The notes: generated by a model from the letters alone, not told the origin. A stretch of 51,212 nt of DNA from Acidobacteriota bacterium (GCA_027592785.1 JAQCLD010000020.1:1-51212), one strand, 5' to 3'. Counted from the stretch's first letter, positions 19,475 through 29,103 are shown. A program made the numbers and translations.

Positions 19475-20677
19475 CTAATTCTCGATGCGATACAGCGCCG
19501 TGTCGCTGCGCAAGAACATCGCGCCGTCGCCAAATGCCAACGACGCCAGCGTATCGCCGTTCACTTTGTAGGCCGCGATCTCCACGTACTGATTCGACGA
19601 TTGAACGATCGTCGTCTCGCCGCTTTCATTCAAGAAATAGACACGGCCAGCGGCCAACACAGGCGACGCGGAATAGGTTCCCGGCAGCCTTTGCCTCCAC
19701 AGCTCGCGTCCATTCAAGGCGTTGATGCACGAGGCAATGCCGTTGTCGCTCACAATGTAAATGCGTTCGCCGTCCAGCAGCGGAGAAGAGATCAGCGGAA
19801 CGCCGCGATTTACCCGCCAAGCGATATGCGTCGCGGTAACGTCGCCTTGTCCATCCGCGCGGACCGCCAACAGTAGCGGACCATAGAAGCCTGTCGTCAG
19901 GTAGACCATGCCGTTGCCGTAAACAGGTCGTGGGACGACCGAGAACCCATCGAAAGTAATCCGCCACAACTCTCTGCCGGTCGCCGGGTCGTAGGACGCT
20001 GCCATGTCCGGCCCAGTCGAAACCAGCTGCTCGCCCGACTCACCCCGGGGGATTACCAAGGGCGTCGAAAACGAAAATCTCTGGGCATTCCTGGGCGCCT
20101 GCCACACGGTCTTGCCCGTACTCGCCTCCAGCGCAACCACGTACTGCACATCCGCGCCATCGCAGTTGAAAATCAACAAGTTGTGCCACAACACGGGCGA
20201 GCCGCCGGAGCCATGGACGTCCTCGTAGAGGTGCTCCGTATTCCGCCACAGGATGCTGCCGTCGAGAGCCAGCGCGGCGGTTCCCTTCGCTCCGAAATGC
20301 ACGTAGACCCGGTCGTCAGCAAGAATTGGCGTGGGCGAAGCATACGAGTTCTTCTCGTGTTTGTGCGGCGGACGCTCGGAGCGAAAAACCTCGACGTTGC
20401 GGGTCAGCTCGCCCGAAGCCGCATCAACGCTCAGCACTCTTAATGACCGTCCGCCTTCGGTGGCCGTTGTCAGCCAAATGACGCCGTCTCGAATGACCGG
20501 CGATGACCATCCGACTCCCGGCAGCGGCGTCTTCCAACGAACGTTCTCGGTTTCGCTCCAGCGGACCGGGGCAGGTTGCTCGCCGACAATGCCCTGCCCG
20601 GTCGGCCCACGAAACTCAGGCCAGTCCGCCAAGCAAATCAACGGCAGCGCCAAGCCGAGCGCCAAGATTGCTCTCAT
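19475..20677 (-). CDS. Exported PQQ-like beta-propeller protein
   Basis: A 400-residue secreted protein. I chose the ATG at 20677, which gives a signal peptide MRAILALGLALPLICLA followed by DWPEFRGPTGQG, a signature of exported PQQ-like propellers in Acidobacteria and Planctomycetes. Repeated blades contain the motifs VYVHFGAKGTAALAL, LEASTGKTVW, DPATGRELW and NALNGRELWRQ. No dehydrogenase catalytic residues or calcium-binding loop are clear, so it is more likely a BamB-like or binding propeller than an enzyme. A longer reading frame runs into the neighbouring flippase and is not used. Confidence 0.88.
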   Translation of the reverse strand: MRAILALGLALPLICLADWPEFRGPTGQGIVGEQPAPVRWSETENVRWKTPLPGVGWSSPVIRDGVIWLTTATEGGRSLRVLSVDAASGELTRNVEVFRSERPPHKHEKNSYASPTPILADDRVYVHFGAKGTAALALDGSILWRNTEHLYEDVHGSGGSPVLWHNLLIFNCDGADVQYVVALEASTGKTVWQAPRNAQRFSFSTPLVIPRGESGEQLVSTGPDMAASYDPATGRELWRITFDGFSVVPRPVYGNGMVYLTTGFYGPLLLAVRADGQGDVTATHIAWRVNRGVPLISSPLLDGERIYIVSDNGIASCINALNGRELWRQRLPGTYSASPVLAAGRVYFLNESGETTIVQSSNQYVEIAAYKVNGDTLASLAFGDGAMFLRSDTALYRIEN

Positions 20678-20684
20678 CCGGCTG

Positions 20685-21938
20685 TTATACCGCACGACTG
20701 CGGATCGTGCTGGGGGTCTCGGCCTGCTCGTGAGTGGAATCGGCGCCGACCCTCCGCAACAGCTGGCCGGACAACACCGCCGCAGTCGCCCAGCTACAGG
20801 CGGTGCTGGCGACCGCTCCTGAAATGCCGTAGGAGGCGCTGAAAGCGAACGCCGTCGATAGCCCAACCGCCAACGCGACTCCAAAGACGGCAAGCTGACC
20901 CGCCTTCACCCCTGCGGCGGTCAATGCGTAGCCGAAGACCGATGTGGCGTAGACGAAGAGCGAGGCGATCATCATCACGACCAGCTCCGGCTGCAGGACC
21001 GCAAATCGAGGATGGAAGACGGCCCCCAATATGACGTCGCCCCAAAGCAGAGCCCCCAGCAGCGCGACGCTGCCGACGCCCCCGGCAAACATCAGCAGCC
21101 GGCGGACGCGGTGCCGGAACGCGCCGCGATCGCTGGCGAAAGCCGCGCCAAGTCTTCCCAGCGAAGCTTGCCCGGCGCCCTGGACCACCAGGTTTCCGAA
21201 TAGGGCCGCTTGGGCCAGGGCCTAGTAGTCCCCAACCGCGCTCTCCCCGCTGGACCAAGCCAAGGCATAACGCGGCGCGTAGGCAATCAAGCTGACGATG
21301 GCCGCCGTGGCGCCAAGCGGCCAGTTCAATCGCAGCAGCGTCCGGGCGCTGATCGCGTTCTGCCGGGCGGGCTCCAACACACGCGCAAACGGGGCATCGA
21401 GCCCCACAGTAACGGCCCCCTGCCACAAGGCCACGGCAAGCAGCGCGGCAGGCAGGCCGGCAAACCGCCAGCCAAGCGGCAGCAACACCAAGGCGCCGGT
21501 CAAGCGCAGCAGCTGAGAAGCGGCAATCCGAGGCCAGCGGCCCGCCCGTTGCGCCGGCGCGTAATGAATGTCGCCGATCTCCTCGGACCAGCGCACCAGC
21601 GCGACGGCGCACAGGACCCAACACGACTCTGCTTGCAGCGTCTGGGCGAATAGGCCGATTGCCGCTAGTGAGAGCGCCGCTGAGATGACTCGCAGCCGGC
21701 GGTAGGAGCAGAACGAGGCGCCTCCCTGCGGGTCCGCCACCGCCGCCTGACGCAACTGCATGCGGGCCGCCAGAAAAACGGGCACGGTGACCGCCACGGC
21801 GAGCGAATAGCGGCCTAATTCCTCGGCTGAGGCGACCCGCGCCAGGATCAAGAACGATCCGAAAGGCCCCAGGGATTGTAGTGCTCCCGCCAGGGACGCC
21901 CAGACGGTTTCCCGCAGCTCAATGCGCATGCCTCCCAC
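20685..21938 (-). pseudogene. Polysaccharide flippase-like protein, broken by an in-frame TAG
   Basis: A membrane protein of the Wzx/MATE-like polysaccharide transporter fold. The N-terminal part (to 21222) has about seven hydrophobic helices starting at GSFLILARVASAEELGRYSL. It stops at TAG (21224-21222) after SAVGDY. The same frame then runs on without shift as ALAQAALFGNLVVQGAGQA through another four helices to 20685. One base change in the amber codon would restore a protein of about 417 residues. So the interruption is a point nonsense mutation, a suppressed codon or a sequence error. It lies eight bases upstream of the PQQ-like gene. Confidence 0.75.
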
Positions 21939-22047
21939 GATTCCTTCATCGATCTTCTCGGCGATAAGGTATAGGCCCGCGTGACGTTATGCGGGAGATA
22001 AGAAACCTCTATTGGACTTCCACCAGGTGGGAGCCTAGCTTAAGGGT

Positions 22048-22815
22048 ATGGTTGAGAACATCCCCAACTCACGGCCATCGGATTCGCCTGAGCCAGGTCA
22101 GCCTGGGTCCGGTGACGTCGAATTTGGCTTTCTTCATGAGATCGGAAGCAGACTTGCTGCCGCCGAACCGTTACAGGGAGTGTTGGATCGAGTTGTCGAG
22201 TTTCTGCACGATGTAATCGGGCCGGATTCGACGTTTATTTACGTCCTCAAAGGCGAGCAGCTGCGCCTGATGGCGTCCAATAACCAGCACCCAGAGGCGC
22301 TGAATCAGATCGCTTTGAATGTCGGCCAAGGCATCACCGGCTGGGTCGCTGAACACCAAAAGCCCGTCGCGGTCGCTCGAAACGCCGCCAGGGATCCGCG
22401 ATTTTTGGCCTTTTCCGAACTTCCCGAAGACGAGTACGAAGCGTTCCTGTCTGTACCTCTTGTGAGCCGGGGCAAACTCGTCGGCGTCATCAATCTGCAA
22501 CATCGCATGCCGCACATGCATACCAAGCGCGAAATCAACTTCGTGGCAGCCGTCGGCTATCTAGTGGGATCGGAGATTGAACTCGCACGCCTGGATGACG
22601 AACTGGGAGATCTGCACAGCCAGTTGGCGACACGGAAGCTGGTGGAAAGGGCGAAAGGACTTCTCCAGCGAGACGTTGGCCTAACCGAAGAAGAGGCTTA
22701 TCTCACCCTGCAGCGTCAGGCGAGGCAACGGCGTCTAACTATGAAACAAGTCGCTGAAGCGATCGTTCTGTCCGACGATCTGAAGCGTAGGCCCGACTCA
22801 ACGACCGGAAAATAA
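22048..22815 (+). CDS. GAF-ANTAR signalling antiterminator
   Basis: A 255-residue regulator. A GAF domain (about residues 40-180; VGQGITGWVAEHQKPVAV and VPLVSRGKLVGVINL) precedes a C-terminal ANTAR RNA-binding domain (about 195-245; LVERAKGLLQRDVGLTEEEAY). ANTAR proteins dimerise on signal and bind paired hairpins in leaders to prevent termination. A TAAGGG ribosome-binding site lies just before the ATG. It stands alone, facing away from the flippase. A CCACC-A-GGTGG inverted repeat just upstream is too short to call an ANTAR target. Confidence 0.9.
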   Translation: MVENIPNSRPSDSPEPGQPGSGDVEFGFLHEIGSRLAAAEPLQGVLDRVVEFLHDVIGPDSTFIYVLKGEQLRLMASNNQHPEALNQIALNVGQGITGWVAEHQKPVAVARNAARDPRFLAFSELPEDEYEAFLSVPLVSRGKLVGVINLQHRMPHMHTKREINFVAAVGYLVGSEIELARLDDELGDLHSQLATRKLVERAKGLLQRDVGLTEEEAYLTLQRQARQRRLTMKQVAEAIVLSDDLKRRPDSTTGK

Positions 22816-22890
22816 CTGCAACAACTCGCGGCGACAATTCGACCCCGCCGCCAATCGGCGGAATTAGTCGCGCGGCTCTGGGTTGAACCG

Positions 22891-23214
22891 TTAACAGTAG
22901 CCGTTAGGCGAGGGCGGGATTGGAGTCCTGCTCATTCGCTTATTGCTCGAATCGTTACGGATCGAGTTCAGCAGCTGCTTATGAAAGTTGCATAGCTTAC
23001 CGTCCGGCGCCGGATGACCGCAACGGACACAGACGCTTGGAGCGCCGCCAGTCTGACCGTTGGGCTGCGTATTGATGCTGTTCCCCGGATTCATCGACCG
23101 GTTGTTGCCGGGCTGAGATCCGCGATTCCCGTTGCCGCCGCCGCCGCTGCCATTGCGGCCTTTCCTTCGATTGCTGTTCTTGGACGGTTTCCTACGGTTT
23201 ACTTGCTCTTGCAT
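22891..23214 (-). CDS. Small Gly/Asn/Arg-rich protein with zinc-knuckle motif
   Basis: A 107-residue protein from the ATG at 23214. The N-terminal part is basic (VNRRKPSKNSNRRKGRNG), followed by a long Gly/Asn/Gln/Ser-rich stretch, and the C-terminus carries a Cys2-CysHis knuckle (CVRCGHPAPDGKLCNFH, spacing C-x2-C-x8-C-x2-H). Basic low-complexity flanks with a zinc knuckle suggest nucleic-acid binding; this is inference. I do not recognise the family. It has a long upstream region with an inverted repeat and stands alone on its strand. Confidence 0.6.
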   Translation of the reverse strand: MQEQVNRRKPSKNSNRRKGRNGSGGGGNGNRGSQPGNNRSMNPGNSINTQPNGQTGGAPSVCVRCGHPAPDGKLCNFHKQLLNSIRNDSSNKRMSRTPIPPSPNGYC

Positions 23215-23328
23215 ATGAAAGATTTTGTGTCTAGTTACAAGGCCCCGACAGTAGGCAGTCATGGCCTGGGTCGGATGAGCGCCGTAGCGCTCGGGAAAAC
23301 CAACGCGGGTTCTCGGGCTGTAAGATGC

Positions 23329-23363
23329 CGTCCGTTAGGGAGAGATTAACGTGTTGACGGACG
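23329..23363. repeat. Inverted repeat upstream of the zinc-knuckle gene
   Basis: CGTCCGT (23329-23335) and ACGGACG (23357-23363) are perfect inverted 7-mers, with GTTA/TAAC nested inside. They lie about 115 bases before the small gene's ATG. They could form a leader structure or an operator. Beyond the terminator at 23527 nothing else recognisable was found in the 376 bases between the small gene and skp. Confidence 0.4.
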
Positions 23364-23526
23364 TTGCAACCTGAGGATACACCAGAGTTTCAGAAAAGTT
23401 CAACCCCGTCCAACAATGTTTTGGAAGCCATGGATCTACTGTCCGTTATGACGCTGGCTGCGGGCCAGTGGTTTCAAGTTATTTGGCGCCTGCCGGGAAC
23501 CGGTCGGGGGCAGGGCCAACAATGGG

Positions 23527-23556
23527 AAGGGCGCCCGGTCGTCTCCGGGCACCCTT
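23527..23556 (-). terminator. Probable terminator hairpin after skp
   Basis: A 12-base stem (AAGGGCGCCCGG with CCGGGCACCCTT, one mismatch) and a six-base loop lie 35 bases past the skp stop. There is no long U tract, so the efficiency is uncertain, but the position fits the end of the bamA-skp transcript. Confidence 0.55.
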
Positions 23557-23590
23557 CAAAAGACAATTTCAGCACTAGCAGAAGCCAGCC

Positions 23591-24139
23591 TTATTCGGCG
23601 CCGGCAGCCGGCGCTCCGCCGTTCTCGGCGTCGTACGCGTCGATGATCGCCTGCGTGATGTTGACTTCGTTCATCGCGAACAGAATCAAATTCGGCTGCA
23701 CCGAAACGTTCAGCACGACGCTGTAACCGTTCGCCTGAGCGTACTTGTCGATGACCGTGACGACCTTGTTGCCGACTTCGTTGAAAATGCGGCCCTGCTC
23801 CTGGCTTAGTTCACCGCGGGCGTCTTCCAATAGCCGCTGCCCCTGGGTCTGCTTCTGTTCGATCTTGAAGGTGAGATCCCGTAGGGCGTCCTCACTCAGC
23901 GTGTTGGCGCCGTTTGTTCGCTGACTCTCCAGGCTCTGGATCTCAGTCTGGAGAGCTTCCAGTTCCTGTTGTCGAGGAGCGTACTTGTCCTGGAACTCTT
24001 GCATCAAGCGCTGCCCTTCTTGGGTGCGCGCGATGGCTTCTTCCATGTTGATTATCGCGACCTTAGTTTGGGCAAAGGCGGGCGTACACGACAACAAGAC
24101 CGCGCACAGCGCAAGTCCACCTACGTTTCGAATATTCAT
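23591..24139 (-). CDS. Periplasmic OmpH/Skp-family chaperone
   Basis: A 182-residue exported protein with signal peptide (VGGLALCAVLLSCTPAFAQ) and an OmpH-type body: a short beta part (KVAIINMEEAIARTQEGQ), a long charged coiled-coil arm (residues 45-125), and a C-terminal strand region (YSVVLNVSVQPNLILFAMNE). Skp holds unfolded outer-membrane proteins on their way to BamA. It follows bamA on the same strand, a conserved order. The final residues are Ala/Gly rich. A GAGG ribosome-binding site precedes the ATG. Confidence 0.93.
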   Translation of the reverse strand: MNIRNVGGLALCAVLLSCTPAFAQTKVAIINMEEAIARTQEGQRLMQEFQDKYAPRQQELEALQTEIQSLESQRTNGANTLSEDALRDLTFKIEQKQTQGQRLLEDARGELSQEQGRIFNEVGNKVVTVIDKYAQANGYSVVLNVSVQPNLILFAMNEVNITQAIIDAYDAENGGAPAAGAE

Positions 24140-24218
24140 ACGGACCTCGTTGATTCTTAAAGGATTGACTCCGCTTCGATCAGTCTAACATAGCGACCCT
24201 AAATGCTATTCGGACGTC

Positions 24219-27206
24219 TTAGAACGTACGGCTGATAGTGAAACGGAACGTGCTCTTGTCTTCGACATAGGGGAAGGGTGTCGCGAAGCGGGTGATGCCC
24301 TGCACAAAGCTGCGCTGATTCGGGAAGAGCGCCCGGTCGGCAACAATCGGCGGCTGCAGAACATCGCTCACACGGAGCGGATTGTAGGCCCAATAAACCC
24401 GGAAAGGCGCCTGCAGAATCGGCAGAACAACTTGCACTTCCAAACCAGTCGAGGCGCGCACCTTCTGCGTCGCGGAAACGACCCGGATCCTCTCCTCGAT
24501 CTCAGCCTGGGGGAACGTGGCGTTGAGATCAGCGACGCGTCCCGAGTTCAACCGAACCTGGTCCGTGAAAATGATCTTGTTGAAGCCGATGTCGAAGAAT
24601 GGCGCCAAAATCACCGGACCGAACAATTTGATGCGGTACTCACCGTTGAAGACGAATCGCGTGTCGCCGCCCGGCTGAATCGGTCTGAAGACCGGCACAC
24701 TCGTCGTCACGGGAACCTGCTGCTCGATGCCGTTGATGATCTGCGACTGTGTTCTTTGCGTACCGTTGTCGTTCAGCAACGGCACGACCGCGCTGTCCGG
24801 AATCCAAGCGACCGGCGTCACCTGGAACAATCGGAAACCGCGGATGTCGTTCTCGCCGCCCATAAAACTGCGTCGGAACGGCGGAGGCACACTGCCTCCG
24901 TAGCCGGTAAGCAACGACCCGAGCACGCGCATCGCAATCACGTTGCGGCGGCTCGTGTGCGGCTTGAAGTACTTGAACTCAACCGTCGGCTGGATGAATT
25001 TCGTATTGCCGCCGACGCCCGCCATCGCAATGCTGGCGAACAAGCTCTTGCCGCGCGACGGCGTAATCGGATGATCCACAGTGTTGTGGAAGAAGTTCGG
25101 CGTGATCTCCGATGTGGTAATGCCTTCCAGCGAGTTCGGTCCCGTTACTCCCTGGAAGTTCAGGAAGTTGAAGTAGTTCTGTGTCGTATCGCCGAACGTC
25201 TGGATGTCCGATATCTGGTAGCTATACGTCAGACCCACTCGTGAAAAGTTGCGCTTCATCGGATAGCTGAGGAACGTAGTGAATCCCGTGCTGTTCTGGC
25301 GATAGTCCAAGATATTGCCTTCGCCGAAGAAGCTGGTCAAGTCCCGGCCCGAGAAAATCGACGCCTCACGCGCCGAGTTAAAGCTGAATCGTCGTGAGAA
25401 CACGGTGAAGCCCGCTTGGATCGGCCGATCGAAAAGATACGGCTCAGTGAATCCGAAGCTGATGACTCGTTCACGGCTGCCCAACTGTGTGGTGAAGCTC
25501 AGTGTCTCGCCCATTCCCAGGAAGTTGTTCGTCGAGTAGCCGAAGCCGATGAAGCTGCCGGCGAATCCCGATACGCCGCCGTTGAGGCTAACCGTGTTCC
25601 TGCCTCGTTCCTTGACATCCAGCGTCAGGTCGACCAACCCGTTTCTCGTGTCGCGCGAGATGTTCGTGGCCTCCTCTTGCTCCAGCGGGTCAAAGTACCC
25701 CAGCTGATTGAGTCGAAGAATCGACAAATCCCACAAACGCGTGTTGAACATGTCGCCTTCGTCCAACAACAATTCACGGCGAATGACCTTGTCGCGCGTC
25801 GTGTTGTTGCCCGAGAAATTGATCCGGCGGACGAAGAACTGCTTGCCTTCATCGACCGTCAGGTTCAGGTCGATTAGCGGCGGATCCTCTGCGTCGCGGA
25901 ACTCGAACGTCGGCTCGGCCACGAAGTCGATATAACCAAATTCGCCGTATAGCTTCTTTAGGTTTTCGAGGCCGTCGCGCAAGCTCTCAACGTTGAAGAT
26001 CGCATTCTCTTCCATCCTGAAGACAGGCGTGAGTATGTCCTCCGGGCTGCGGAATAGGGCCACGTCCGTGAAGCTAAGGCGGCCGCGCCGATACTGGCGA
26101 CCCTCTTCAACGAACACTTTCACGTTGGCCTTTTTGGCTTTCTTTTTCCAGATGAAGGGGATCGGCAACAGCTTACGGCCCGTTAAGTCTTCAATAGCCA
26201 GCTCATGCGTCGGAACCGAGGCCCGGAAGAAGCCATTGATCTGATACTCGTTGCGCATCAGCTCCTTGTCAGCCTCAAGCTTCTGAATGTCGAACGTCTT
26301 AGCGAACAGATTCTCTAGGATGATGCTCTTGGGAATGCCGGTAGGCTTCAATGCCTTCTGCGCGCTCTTCAGTTGGCGATCGCTCAGGGAAGTATTCCCC
26401 TCAATCTCGATCTTGCCCATCTTGACCTTCGGACCTTCCTCGATTTGAAAGACGATCTCGACCGACGACGGCGGAATCTGACGCACTTGGGGCTCAACCA
26501 CCGCATATTGGCGTCCACGTTCGCCCAGCAACTCCCGCAGGACCACCAGCGCCCGCTGAACGATCGTCGGGTCGTAGCGGCTCTCCACCGAAAGGCCCAC
26601 GTTGCGTTCCGAGAAACGCTCCAGGATGTCCGAGATCGTCGCCGACTTATTGCCCTCGTAGCGAATCGTGCGAACGATGCGTCGCTCGGTCACCACGAAG
26701 CGGACGATTTTCCCGACCTCGCCGTCCTCGATCTCTAATCGAAGATCGTCGAAATACCCGGTGTTCCACAGAACCATGTAGTCGCGCCGCAGCCCAGCTA
26801 GGTCGTAAGAATCACCCTTCTTCGTAAAGATGCGGGCCAACAGACTGTCGCGCGGCACACGTCGAGCTCCGCGGAACTCAACGTCCTCGACGAAGTCTCC
26901 CCCTGCGGTAGGCTGATCGGGGCCTTCGACGTCATTGAAGGGGGACGGCTGCTGATTCGGATCCGCGGGCGTCACGTCCTCAAAAGGCGAAGCCGGAGCC
27001 TGTGGCTCGTCGGGCGCCGCGACGTCCTCAAAAGGCGAAGCCTGCTGGTTCGGCGCTGCCTGGGCCAAGATATAAACGGCGCGGCCATCTTCACCCTGAA
27101 CGAGACGTTCAGTGAGCCGGATGTCCTGGGCGGCAAGCATCCCTGCAAGGACCAAGCACCCGGTGATGACCATCGCGCCGCGAGTAGCGGTGTTTCCCAA
27201 CTTCAA
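24219..27206 (-). CDS. bamA: Outer-membrane assembly factor BamA
   Basis: A 995-residue Omp85 protein that inserts beta-barrel proteins into the outer membrane. After a signal sequence (MVITGCLVLAGMLAAQ) there is an unusual spacer with three SPFEDV-type repeats (residues 57-93), then five POTRA domains (from about 105, beginning VEDVEFRGARRV) and a 16-strand barrel (about 560-995) ending SRTF with the usual terminal Phe. The start is TTG at 27206, preceded by AGAGGA; no in-frame ATG fits. skp follows. The protein is longer than the 810-residue E. coli form mainly because of the spacer and barrel loops. Confidence 0.96.
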   Translation of the reverse strand: MKLGNTATRGAMVITGCLVLAGMLAAQDIRLTERLVQGEDGRAVYILAQAAPNQQASPFEDVAAPDEPQAPASPFEDVTPADPNQQPSPFNDVEGPDQPTAGGDFVEDVEFRGARRVPRDSLLARIFTKKGDSYDLAGLRRDYMVLWNTGYFDDLRLEIEDGEVGKIVRFVVTERRIVRTIRYEGNKSATISDILERFSERNVGLSVESRYDPTIVQRALVVLRELLGERGRQYAVVEPQVRQIPPSSVEIVFQIEEGPKVKMGKIEIEGNTSLSDRQLKSAQKALKPTGIPKSIILENLFAKTFDIQKLEADKELMRNEYQINGFFRASVPTHELAIEDLTGRKLLPIPFIWKKKAKKANVKVFVEEGRQYRRGRLSFTDVALFRSPEDILTPVFRMEENAIFNVESLRDGLENLKKLYGEFGYIDFVAEPTFEFRDAEDPPLIDLNLTVDEGKQFFVRRINFSGNNTTRDKVIRRELLLDEGDMFNTRLWDLSILRLNQLGYFDPLEQEEATNISRDTRNGLVDLTLDVKERGRNTVSLNGGVSGFAGSFIGFGYSTNNFLGMGETLSFTTQLGSRERVISFGFTEPYLFDRPIQAGFTVFSRRFSFNSAREASIFSGRDLTSFFGEGNILDYRQNSTGFTTFLSYPMKRNFSRVGLTYSYQISDIQTFGDTTQNYFNFLNFQGVTGPNSLEGITTSEITPNFFHNTVDHPITPSRGKSLFASIAMAGVGGNTKFIQPTVEFKYFKPHTSRRNVIAMRVLGSLLTGYGGSVPPPFRRSFMGGENDIRGFRLFQVTPVAWIPDSAVVPLLNDNGTQRTQSQIINGIEQQVPVTTSVPVFRPIQPGGDTRFVFNGEYRIKLFGPVILAPFFDIGFNKIIFTDQVRLNSGRVADLNATFPQAEIEERIRVVSATQKVRASTGLEVQVVLPILQAPFRVYWAYNPLRVSDVLQPPIVADRALFPNQRSFVQGITRFATPFPYVEDKSTFRFTISRTF
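26928..27038 (-). repeat. Three SPF(E/N)DV repeats encoded in bamA
   Basis: Three hexapeptides, SPFEDV, SPFEDV and SPFNDV, occur at residues 57, 73 and 88 of BamA with 15-16-residue spacing in a Pro/Gln/Ala-rich spacer. The fourth related unit GGDFVEDVEF opens POTRA 1. They could be short linear binding motifs in the periplasm. Confidence 0.7.
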
Positions 27207-27413
27207 CTGCGCATCCTCTGTTTGATCTTGCGGCGGGTCGCCGGATGAAGGTCGTATGCCAAGGCTGTCTCGGGGATACTACGCACCGCGCCGCGCGGCG
27301 GTTTCATGGCGTTCCTTAGCCCCCAGCGTTCCAGGACGCCTCGGCCCCAAGAACACAATTCACTATTCTATCGAATGCGCCGCCCTATTGCGAAAGGTCT
27401 CTTCACAATCGAA

Positions 27414-28088
27414 TCACTTCTCGAACGAGACCCGGAACTCCCCGTACCGTCCGTCGTAGCTCAGACTGAGGTGTTTTCGGTTGTGCTTCGGGTCTACTTG
27501 GAAGTACAGATACCCGCTCACATCCGCGTCGCCCGCGTCCAAGGGCAACTCCAAGCGCTCCAGGCGCCCGTACAGGGATAGGTCTTGTTCCTGTGCGGGC
27601 ATCTGCCGCACGGTTGTGGCAGACGAAGTCCCGGACCCGACTGGGCCGCCGATCGTGTCGGGAACCGGGTTGCCGAGGCGCCGCGGCCGGCCGGTCGTGC
27701 CAGGAACCCCACCAACTGGAATTCCCTCCCGGCTCTGCGAATAGACAGCGCTGCCGCTTCCTCCGCCTGGCTTAAGCGACAGCACGTCGGAGCCGGCGAT
27801 GAGGTCAGGCGACTGCGCGGTGGACTGCTGGTTGTCCCTGAAGGAGCGAAACAGGAATGCCGTGCGGTCCAAGTTCACCTTCGTCCCGTACAGCGCCCGC
27901 AAGCGAACCTCCACAAGTATGAATTCGTTATCGAGCCGGTCCCCAAGCAGCCGCTCGATCTCGTCCACGTCCTGGACCAATCGAAACTCAAAGGCCACAT
28001 CCTTCAGGTCCGCCTTTCTCCAGTCCGGTGCGTCGGCTGCCGCGGCTGCTCCGATCAGGACAAACGCCAGCATCATTCGGTGCATCAT
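27414..28088 (-). CDS. Exported protein of unknown function
   Basis: A 224-residue protein with a signal peptide (MMLAFVLIGAAAAADA). The body alternates predicted beta strands (FEFRLVQDVDEIERLLGD; GYLYFQVDPKHNRKHLSLS) with a disordered Gly/Ser/Pro-rich centre. Its C-terminal segment from FQVDPKHN resembles no family I can name. It lies on the bamA strand, 207 bases upstream, so it may share its envelope context but need not share its transcript. Confidence 0.65.
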   Translation of the reverse strand: MMHRMMLAFVLIGAAAAADAPDWRKADLKDVAFEFRLVQDVDEIERLLGDRLDNEFILVEVRLRALYGTKVNLDRTAFLFRSFRDNQQSTAQSPDLIAGSDVLSLKPGGGSGSAVYSQSREGIPVGGVPGTTGRPRRLGNPVPDTIGGPVGSGTSSATTVRQMPAQEQDLSLYGRLERLELPLDAGDADVSGYLYFQVDPKHNRKHLSLSYDGRYGEFRVSFEK

Positions 28089-28170
28089 CGTGTCTGCTCC
28101 CGTCGGTCTGGATTATCCCACACGCTCCCCGAAATGCGGCTGAGCTAACCTGAACCTCAAAGGACGCAAT

Positions 28171-29100
28171 GTGAAGCTTCTCACCAATCCTTCGATCGCG
28201 GCAGGCGCGGCGCTCGATCTCGTCGGATTGGCGCTGGTCGTCTGGTCGCTCCCCGAAGGCGGTCTGCCACTGGCCGCCGGGGTCACCTGTCTGTTGGCCG
28301 GGGCCGCGCTCATCACGCGTGCCTCCAGCCAGCATCTGAACAAACTCGGATCCGACGCTCCCCACGCCGCGGATTGGAAGCTCGACCCGGCCCTGCGCCA
28401 GCCTCTGCCTCGCTCCGTGCGCCTACGTCCGCTGGGTTATGTTATCGCCGCCACATGGCTGATCTCGTTGGCCGCATTGGGCTGGTTTGCAGCGAACCGC
28501 GTCTTGGCCCTCAATCCTCCCGTCCCCTCGCAATCGTTGATTGAAACAGGGGGAGTTCTCGCCGTCGCCGAAATCTACGAGAAAATCGAGCGGACCAACA
28601 GCCGCGGCGAACCGCGCTACTACCTCTACTACAGCTACGAATATCCCGAGGGGTCGGAAGTGCGCGCCTCAATCGCGGTAACCAAACATCTCTACGACCG
28701 CTACCAGGCCAACGATTCGCTGGCGCTCAAACTGCTTCCGGTATCGCCTCCCGTCGTGTTGATTCCGGAACTGACCCAAGGCCCCTTCGCCCTGCGCGGA
28801 CTGCTCGCCGGCAGCGTGATCGCCGGGCTCATGCTGATATTCGTGGATGCTCAGCGCCGCCGCCACAAACGCCTCGTACGCTACGGGCTGCCGATCGCGG
28901 GAACCGTCGACGGTTTGCGCCGCAGAGGAGGTTCGCGCACCTATCAGGCCCGTTACCGCGTGGGCGGCAGCGACCACCTCGTACGCGCCTCTGAACGCAA
29001 TCCCAGCCGTCGCAACAACGACCAGGTCACCGTCCTGCACGATGCCGAAAAGCCGTCCGACGCCGTGGTCTACGAAGGCGCCTTCTACAAAGCCGTCTGA
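28171..29100 (+). CDS. Membrane protein, DUF3592-like
   Basis: A 309-residue protein with two N-terminal helices (about 10-28 and 34-50), a third near 88-106 and a fourth near 210-228. Between the third and fourth lies a soluble beta domain with the pattern AEIYEKIERTNSRG...YYLYYSYEYPEGSEV, the kind seen in DUF3592 proteins. A second beta domain of similar look follows the fourth helix (PIAGTVDGLRRRGG). The start is GTG at 28171 with AAAGGA about six bases upstream. Function is unknown. Confidence 0.75.
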   Translation: MKLLTNPSIAAGAALDLVGLALVVWSLPEGGLPLAAGVTCLLAGAALITRASSQHLNKLGSDAPHAADWKLDPALRQPLPRSVRLRPLGYVIAATWLISLAALGWFAANRVLALNPPVPSQSLIETGGVLAVAEIYEKIERTNSRGEPRYYLYYSYEYPEGSEVRASIAVTKHLYDRYQANDSLALKLLPVSPPVVLIPELTQGPFALRGLLAGSVIAGLMLIFVDAQRRRHKRLVRYGLPIAGTVDGLRRRGGSRTYQARYRVGGSDHLVRASERNPSRRNNDQVTVLHDAEKPSDAVVYEGAFYKAV

Positions 29101-29103
29101 CGG

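Noticed and set aside
24432..25244. 270-codon frame opposite bamA
   Set aside because: Arg/His-rich composition typical of an antisense shadow; bamA is complete on the other strand.
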